DNA from: an uncultured Collinsella sp.
GTDB taxonomy: Bacteria > Actinomycetota > Coriobacteriia > Coriobacteriales > Coriobacteriaceae
Assembly (NCBI GenBank): GCA_934647195.1
Contig: CAKUFD010000007.1
Span: forward strand, 62,001-126,000
Direction: 5' to 3'
DNA length: 64,000 nucleotides
The position numbers were made by a program, and so were the translations under genes. The stretch's first letter is position 1; every line of letters begins with the position of its first letter. Under the pieces are notes generated by a model. It had not been told where the DNA came from, made no database searches, and worked only from the letters and a program-made list of their open reading frames with translations. This document shows positions 58,874 through 64,000 of the stretch, piece after piece.

Positions 58874-61468
58874 CTACTTGGTCTTACCGGTGATGAGCGT
58901 CTTGATGCCCATGCCGATGAGCCCCAGGCCCAGCTTGATGCGGCCCGGCTGGCGACGGGCGAGCGTCTTTTTTGCGGCCGCCTTGGGCTTCGCGTGCTGG
59001 CCACGAGAGCTGCCGGCGGTGGTGCGGGGTGCGGATTTCGGCTCGGTTTGCGGTTCGGGCTCCACGATGGTTGCCTTCACGGGGATGCCGGCCGCGGGGG
59101 CAGCCTGTGCGGCAACGGGCGCCGCGGCAATCTTGGCAGCATTCTCGCTTGGAGTAGGGGCGGCAACTGGTGCGTCATCGCTGCTCGCGTCAGCGCTCGG
59201 AGTTGCAGGTACCCCTGCACCAACGGACGCCGCTGCCGCATTAAGCTCCGCCTCGGCCTGCTGCTCCGCTGCGGGGCTGTCGCTGGGAATACCCCCAGCA
59301 GGCGCCGCCTCGCGCTTTCGCGCGGCCTCCTTCGCAGCTTCGTCGGCATCGCGATAGGCGCGCGCCAGCAGGTATTCCTGCGAGTTGAACGGCGCCTCGC
59401 CCATGGAGCGAGCCACGGGCATCCACTCGCCTTCGGGAGAGAGCTCGCGTGCTTTCACGTTATCCTTGAGCTGCGCCTTCACGTAGCGCTGCACCAGGGC
59501 GCGGCACGCGGGGTCCAGCACCGGGTAGGCGATCTCCACGCGATGCTCGGTGTTGCGCGTCATCATATCGGCCGAGGACAGATAGATCGTGTCGGATTCC
59601 ACGCCAAACGAGTAGATGCGCGCGTGCTCCAAAAAGCGTCCCACGATGGAGCGGATGTGCACGCCGTCGGTCTTGCCCTCGATGCCCGGCAGCAGGCACG
59701 AGATGCCGCGGATGATCATTTGGACCTGCACGCCGGCGCGGCTTGCCTCGGAAATCTTGTCGATAACCTCGCGGTCGGTGAGCGAGTTGAGCTTGAAGAA
59801 CACGCGGGCGGGCTGGCCTGCCTGTGCGCGCTCGATCTCGCGATTAAGGCCGCGCAGGATGAGCGGCTTGAGGCCCGCGGGCGCCACGCCAAGGTAGCGG
59901 TACTCGCCTTTGAGGTTACCCAGCGAGAGGTTGCGGAAGAACAGGTTTGCGTCCTCGCCGATGCCGGGATGCGCGGTCATGAGCATGAAGTCCGAATAGA
60001 GCTTGGCCGTCTTCTCGTTAAAGTTACCGGTGCCCAAAAGCGTGAGGCGCGTGAGAGACATGCCCTCGCGGTAGGTGATCTGGCAGATCTTAGAGTGGCA
60101 CTTAAAGCCCTCGGATCCGTAGATAACGGTGCAGCCCGCCTCTTCCAAGCGCTCGGCCCACTCGATATTGTTCTGCTCGTCAAAGCGGGCGCGCAGCTCC
60201 ATGAGCACGGTGACTTCCTTGCCGTTCTCCGCCGCGTCGATCAGGCTCTCGCATAGGCGGCTCTGCTTGGCCACACGGTAGAGCGTGATGCGGATGGAGA
60301 TGCAATCCTCGTCAAAGGCGGCCTGATGCACCAGATCGAGGAAGGGCGTCATGGCCTGATAGGGGTACATAAGGAGCTTATCGCCCTCGAGCACCTGCTC
60401 GAGCATGGGACGGGAGGGGTCGATATCGGGATTCTGCTGCGGCTTGAACGGGGGGAATAAAAGCTTCTCGCGCGCGTGCTCCGGCACATGGCTCTCGATA
60501 CCGAAGACATAGCTCAAATCGAGCGGGGAATCTATGTTCAGGACCGAGCGCGATTTAAGGCCGAGCGACTTGCGGATGGTCTTGAGCGTGGAGGGGGCCA
60601 GATCTCCCGAGACGGAGAGGGCCACCGGCTGCAAGCGCAGGCGCTTCTTGAGGATGCGCTTCATATGCAGGCGGTAGTCTTCGTCTTCTTCCACGCCTTC
60701 GCCGTCGGGGTCGATGTCGGCGTTGCGCGTCACGCGAATCACGGCGCGGTCAAGCGGCGTGTAGCTGCCAAAGCAGCTGTCAAAGCAGGCGAGAATGACG
60801 TCTTCGAGCAGGATATAACGGTATTCGCCCGCGGCATGCGGCATCTCGATCACGCGATTGAGCGAGGGAGGGATCTCGATGAGGCCCAGCAGGTTCTCTT
60901 CGTCTACGCTTTCGATGGCGCATGCCAGATACAGCCCGCCGTTGCGCAGGTTTGGGAAGGGGTGGCGCGGATCGATGACGAGCGGCGAGATGATGGGGGA
61001 GACGTAGGCTTGGAAGTAACCCTCCACAAAGGTGCGCTCGTCGCCGTCGAGCATGTCGGGATGCGCGCGCATGATTCCGTAGCTCTCGAGGGCTGCCTCG
61101 ATGCGACGCTGCGCGTCAACGGCGCGGTCGATCATCGGCGGGAGGGCATCAAAAACGCGCTCGATTTGCTCGGCGGGGGTCATATTGCTCTTGTTGTCCA
61201 CGGGCTGGCGCTTGAGCGTGGCCAGGTCTGAGAGGCCGCCGATGCGTACCATGAAGAACTCGATGAGGTTGCTCTCGAAGATGGAGACGAACTTGAGGCG
61301 CTCGAACAGCGGGACCGTCTCGTCGAAGGCCTCGTCGAGCACGCGGCCGTCGAAGCGCAGCCACGAGAGCTCACGGTTTTGCGTATAACTGAGGTCGCGA
61401 CGCTTGCGCGGCGAGACCTCGACCACGTTTTTCGCGGCCGACTTCTTGCTGTTTTTATCTTTTGCCAT
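58874..61468 (-). CDS. ppk1: Polyphosphate kinase 1 with long C-terminal extension
   Basis: Makes polyphosphate from ATP. 864 residues versus about 690-720 usual. N-domain starts SYTQNRELSWLRFDGRVLDEA; the head and two C-domains follow with MTPFLDLVHQAAFDEDCISIRITLYRVA, the phosphohistidine in YGSEGFKCHSKI and LGTGNFNEKTAKLYSDFML. After about residue 700 an Ala/Pro-rich low-complexity stretch (APAGGIPSDSPAAEQQ, PATPSADASSDDAP) leads to a basic tail (AKKTLARRQPGRIKLG). ATG 61468 has GGGAGAG upstream. Confidence 0.95.
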   Translation of the reverse strand: MAKDKNSKKSAAKNVVEVSPRKRRDLSYTQNRELSWLRFDGRVLDEAFDETVPLFERLKFVSIFESNLIEFFMVRIGGLSDLATLKRQPVDNKSNMTPAEQIERVFDALPPMIDRAVDAQRRIEAALESYGIMRAHPDMLDGDERTFVEGYFQAYVSPIISPLVIDPRHPFPNLRNGGLYLACAIESVDEENLLGLIEIPPSLNRVIEMPHAAGEYRYILLEDVILACFDSCFGSYTPLDRAVIRVTRNADIDPDGEGVEEDEDYRLHMKRILKKRLRLQPVALSVSGDLAPSTLKTIRKSLGLKSRSVLNIDSPLDLSYVFGIESHVPEHAREKLLFPPFKPQQNPDIDPSRPMLEQVLEGDKLLMYPYQAMTPFLDLVHQAAFDEDCISIRITLYRVAKQSRLCESLIDAAENGKEVTVLMELRARFDEQNNIEWAERLEEAGCTVIYGSEGFKCHSKICQITYREGMSLTRLTLLGTGNFNEKTAKLYSDFMLMTAHPGIGEDANLFFRNLSLGNLKGEYRYLGVAPAGLKPLILRGLNREIERAQAGQPARVFFKLNSLTDREVIDKISEASRAGVQVQMIIRGISCLLPGIEGKTDGVHIRSIVGRFLEHARIYSFGVESDTIYLSSADMMTRNTEHRVEIAYPVLDPACRALVQRYVKAQLKDNVKARELSPEGEWMPVARSMGEAPFNSQEYLLARAYRDADEAAKEAARKREAAPAGGIPSDSPAAEQQAEAELNAAAASVGAGVPATPSADASSDDAPVAAPTPSENAAKIAAAPVAAQAAPAAGIPVKATIVEPEPQTEPKSAPRTTAGSSRGQHAKPKAAAKKTLARRQPGRIKLGLGLIGMGIKTLITGKTK

Positions 61469-61623
61469 GACTCTCCCTTTGCATGTACTTTGCTCGCCAT
61501 CAACAATACTCGGCTTTTGGGTGGGGAGAGCCCACATATCGGATTGTTGACCATATGATTACACGGGCGGCTTTTGCGAGGTAGTGGGGTGTAGATGCTC
61601 TTGTGCGCAGGCCGCCCGCGATC

Positions 61624-61758
61624 TGTGACGGTAAATCGTCCATTTGCGATGGCGAATTCAGCGAGTGGCGGACAATCGCACATTCCGAGCCCCAAAACGG
61701 CCCCAAAGCGTTTCAATAACCGCCACTCATTTAAAAATGTTCGATTTACCGCCACAGG
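61624..61758. repeat. GGCGGT-type intergenic inverted repeat, copy 2
   Basis: TGACGGTAAATCGTCCATTT and GCGAGTGGCGG on the left, AACCGCCACTCATTT and CGATTTACCGCCACA on the right. Relative of 16277-16404. No gene in 61469-61912. Confidence 0.6.
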
Positions 61759-61912
61759 ATAACAAGAGAGAAATCCATGCCGGCAAAGCATGCGAGCATG
61801 ACGGCGAGGGAGCCGTTTTGTTAACAAAGAGCCGCTGCTTTCGCTTTACCCGTGCAGAGTGCGTGCGAACGTGTCATACTTCTGACCAGTTTCCGTGACG
61901 AAAGGACCTGCT

Positions 61913-62908
61913 ATGGGCGTCAATATCTCTGGCCGCAGCTTTTTGAAGCTGCTCGACTTCTCCACCCAGGAGATCGAGTACCTGCTTGCACTCTCCCGCA
62001 ACCTCAAGGACCTCAAGCGCACCGGCACCCCGCATCGCTACCTGGAGGGTAAAAACATCGTCCTGCTCTTCCAGAAGACCTCCACGCGCACCCGCTGTTC
62101 CTTTGAGGTGGGCGCCATGGATCTGGGCATGGGCGTGACCTATCTGGACGCTTCTGGCTCGCAGGTGGGCAAGAAGGAGTCCATCGAGGACACCGCACGC
62201 GTGCTCGGCCGCATGTACGATGGCATCGAGTTCCGCGGTTTTGCTCAGGCAGACGTTGAGGAACTTGCCGCAAAGTCCGGCGTGCCCGTGTGGAACGGTC
62301 TTACCGACGAATGGCACCCCACGCAGATGCTCGCCGACGTGCTTACCATCCAGGAGAATTTCAACTACGACATCAAGGGTCGCACCGTTGTGTTCATGGG
62401 CGACGCCAAGAACAACGTGGCGCGTTCGCTCATGGTGGTCTGCGCCAAGCTGGGCATGAACTTTGTGGCCTGCGGTCCCGAGTCCTGCATGCCCGCTGCC
62501 GACGTGGTGAACGCCTGCACGCCCATTGCCCAGGAGAACGGCTGCACCATCAAACTGACGAGCGACGTGGCCGATGCCTGCACCGGCGCCGACGTGATCT
62601 ACACCGACGTTTGGGTCTCGATGGGCGAGCCCGACGAGGTGTGGGCCGAGCGCATTGAGCAGCTGGAGCCCTACCGCGTGACGTCTGAGGTCATGGCCAT
62701 GGCCAAGCCCGAGGCGATCTTCCTGCACTGCCTGCCGAGCTTCCACGACACCAACACCCAGGTGGGCGCCGAGAAGGCCGCGCAGTTTGGCATTACCGAG
62801 ATGGAAGTGACCGACGAGGTGTTCGAGTCCGTGCAGTCCAAGGTCTTTGACGAGGCCGAGAACCGCATGCACACCATCAAGGCCGTGATGTACGCAACGC
62901 TCAAGTAA
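61913..62908 (+). CDS. arcB: Ornithine carbamoyltransferase
   Basis: 331 residues: carbamoyl phosphate site [17 protein letters not shown] (STRTR about residues 55-59), the [14 protein letters not shown] segment, and the ornithine loop [10 protein letters not shown]. Length and the [12 protein letters not shown] start fit the catabolic ArcB type. With arcA at 21.9 kb it could convert citrulline to carbamoyl phosphate and ornithine; an anabolic ArgF role is possible as no arg or arc genes are adjacent. ATG 61913 behind GAAAGGACCTGCT. Confidence 0.95.
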   Translation: MGVNISGRSFLKLLDFSTQEIEYLLALSRNLKDLKRTGTPHRYLEGKNIVLLFQKTSTRTRCSFEVGAMDLGMGVTYLDASGSQVGKKESIEDTARVLGRMYDGIEFRGFAQADVEELAAKSGVPVWNGLTDEWHPTQMLADVLTIQENFNYDIKGRTVVFMGDAKNNVARSLMVVCAKLGMNFVACGPESCMPAADVVNACTPIAQENGCTIKLTSDVADACTGADVIYTDVWVSMGEPDEVWAERIEQLEPYRVTSEVMAMAKPEAIFLHCLPSFHDTNTQVGAEKAAQFGITEMEVTDEVFESVQSKVFDEAENRMHTIKAVMYATLK

Positions 62909-62935
62909 TTGCGCGCGCGACAATTTGCGAGTTAT

Positions 62936-62980
62936 GACGGGGACGTTGCCTTACGGGGCGGCGTCCCCGTCGTCTGTTTT
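62936..62980 (+). terminator. Terminator after arcB
   Basis: GACGGGGACG pairs with CGTCCCCGTC, followed by GTCTGTTTT. Confidence 0.85.
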
Positions 62981-62984
62981 GGAG

Positions 62985-63018
62985 TGTGTCAAAAAGTTGA
63001 CAGGTTTAATGTGACACA
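62985..63018. repeat. 34-bp TGTGACA hairpin, copy h (inverted, diverged)
   Basis: TGTGTCAAAAAGTTGACAGG left side and TTTAATGTGACACA right; loop and arms diverged but recognisable. 63019-63200 holds nothing I recognise except AAGGCAAATAATGGATGA at 63098, also seen at 8530. Confidence 0.65.
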
Positions 63019-63200
63019 TTGGGGGATGCAGGCAGATACATTGGATTAAGAACGAACTCTCAGATTAATATTTTGCGTTGGATGGGGCTATTCAAGTAAG
63101 GCAAATAATGGATGACTTCGCTGCGTGTCGGCAAGTTGTACACCGTGAAGTCCTTTGGAGCTTTTTATTTTTACATATCGCATGTAGCTCTGGCTATCGT

Positions 63201-63231
63201 GATACAATTTACCTGTAAGGTAAATTGTATC
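63201..63231. promoter_or_regulatory. Operator palindrome of the higBA operon
   Basis: GATACAATTTACCT, three bases, AGGTAAATTGTATC: perfect 14-bp inverted repeat, ten bases before ATG 63242. This is where a HigA-type antitoxin would bind for autorepression. Confidence 0.8.
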
Positions 63232-63241
63232 GAGGTGATGA

Positions 63242-63538
63242 ATGCGAATCGACTATAAAAGCAAAAGGTTGCAAAAAACATGCGAGAATGCATCGGTCGC
63301 CAAGAAGCAGTACGGACTGAAAATGGCTATCAAGATACAACAGAGGATTGGGGAGCTCTCAGCGGTGAGCACGGTGGAGGAAATGGTGCGGTTTCAAATT
63401 GGACGCTGCCATCCGTTGCATGGAAATCGGCGAGACCAATACGCTCTCGACCTTGTTCATCCGTATCGGCTTGTATTTACCTGCATTGAGAACGAAATTC
63501 AGATAGCTCGTATCGAAGAGATAGTTGATTATCACTAG
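63242..63538 (+). CDS. HigB/RelE-type toxin
   Basis: 98 residues: start RIDYKSKRLQKTCENASVAKKQYG, core HPLHGNRRDQYALDLVHPYRLVFTC, end IQIARIEEIVDYH. This is the plasmid-maintenance killer (RelE fold) pattern of ribosome-dependent mRNA interferases. GAGGTGATGA precedes ATG 63242. Followed after 22 bases by its antitoxin gene, toxin first as in hig loci. Confidence 0.9.
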   Translation: MRIDYKSKRLQKTCENASVAKKQYGLKMAIKIQQRIGELSAVSTVEEMVRFQIGRCHPLHGNRRDQYALDLVHPYRLVFTCIENEIQIARIEEIVDYH

Positions 63539-63560
63539 GACGCGTGGAGTAGGTGAAATA

Positions 63561-64000
63561 ATGGAGAAGAGTAGAACTTATATCGCAATTCCGCCGGGGG
63601 CAACGATTAAAGAGCAGATTGAGGATCGCGGCATGAAGCAGAAAGAGCTTGCCGCGCGTCTGGGATGTTCTGAAAAGCATCTTTCTCGTCTTATTAACGG
63701 CGATGTTCAATTGAGTCAAGATATGGCCCTGCGCTTGGAGATGGTGTTGGGCGTTCCGGCTCATTTTTGGAATAATCTTGAGTCAATTTATCGTGAGAAG
63801 CTTCAGAAGGTAAAAGAAGAAAATGATCTGGATGACGATATCCAAATATCTAAGTCTTTCCCCTATGCGCAAATGTCCACTTTCGGATGGGTTCCAAAGA
63901 CGAGGAATTCTTCCGAAAGAGTTATAGAACTTCGTAAGTTTTTTGAAGTAGCGCAGCTGAATTTGCTAGAAAGAAATAATCTCTTGCCTTTGGTTGCGTG
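63561..64000 (+). CDS. HigA-type antitoxin with XRE domain, 3' end outside window
   Basis: Open from ATG 63561 to the window end (146 residues seen). Residues 10-75 hold an XRE helix-turn-helix (IKEQIEDRGMKQKELAARLG, then SEKHLSRLINGDVQLSQDMA and HFWNNLES), as in HigA/VapI. The segment from residue 85 on (FPYAQMSTFGWVPKTRNS, then VIELRKFFEVAQLNLL) exceeds a plain HigA and fits the longer forms with an ImmA/IrrE-like C-terminal domain; that domain itself is not in the window. Confidence 0.88.
   Translation, partial: MEKSRTYIAIPPGATIKEQIEDRGMKQKELAARLGCSEKHLSRLINGDVQLSQDMALRLEMVLGVPAHFWNNLESIYREKLQKVKEENDLDDDIQISKSFPYAQMSTFGWVPKTRNSSERVIELRKFFEVAQLNLLERNNLLPLVA

Overview
The window looks like the chromosome of a high-G+C, strictly anaerobic actinobacterium of the class Coriobacteriia, most likely Collinsella or a close relative. 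This is inferred from coding style, an arginine deiminase, an [FeFe] hydrogenase linked to a glutamate-synthase-like subunit, rubrerythrin, a flavo-diiron protein, DUF3793/flavodoxin and a polyphosphate kinase. No rRNA or ribosomal protein gene is present to prove it.

Layout. 1-2.9 kb: end of a flavo-diiron protein, tgt (queuosine) and an ATP-grasp protein. 3.05-11.4 kb: an accessory island of lower G+C, bracketed by two copies of a ~135-bp inverted-repeat element. It holds about a dozen small genes (immunity-like proteins, a Fic-antitoxin-like protein, a HicB-like antitoxin, an orphan toxin tip, a deaminase, a 40-residue hydrophobic peptide with a membrane protein) and a tRNA-Leu. Nearly every cassette is separated from the next by one directly oriented copy of a 36-bp sequence that starts GTTTTGGAGC and ends GGTAATCAAAC. 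This repeat has the length, ends and much of the sequence of a type II-A CRISPR repeat, but single repeats alternate with whole genes instead of spacers. I consider this the most interesting and possibly undescribed system in the window. 11.8-13.6 kb: decayed SDR and phosphoesterase genes and an ADP-ribosylglycohydrolase.

13.6-34.1 kb: GNAT, ABC exporter, zinc-ribbon protein, a MacAB-like tripartite operon, arcA, a MetE-like protein, rubrerythrin, queA, and the branched-chain amino acid operon ilvD-ilvB-ilvN-ilvC behind an isoleucine T-box, followed upstream by ilvA. 34.2-46.7 kb: an ABC ATPase with endonuclease IV, a polar amino acid ABC importer, DUF3825, Fe-alcohol dehydrogenase, flavodoxin-DUF3793, an HMA-domain protein, a YugP-like peptidase and xseAB.

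46.9-64 kb: HIT protein, then an energy block in which ackA, a group A2-type [FeFe] hydrogenase pair and pta lie together, so that acetyl-CoA can be turned to acetate plus ATP while electrons leave as H2. Then glf plus a glycosyltransferase, Maf, DJ-1, an rRNA/tRNA uracil methyltransferase, ppk1, an ornithine carbamoyltransferase (arcB/argF) that can complete arginine fermentation with arcA, and a HigBA-type toxin-antitoxin pair cut by the window end.

Intergenic regions carry at least four dispersed non-coding repeat families, the most abundant being an eight-copy 34-bp hairpin with a fixed loop.
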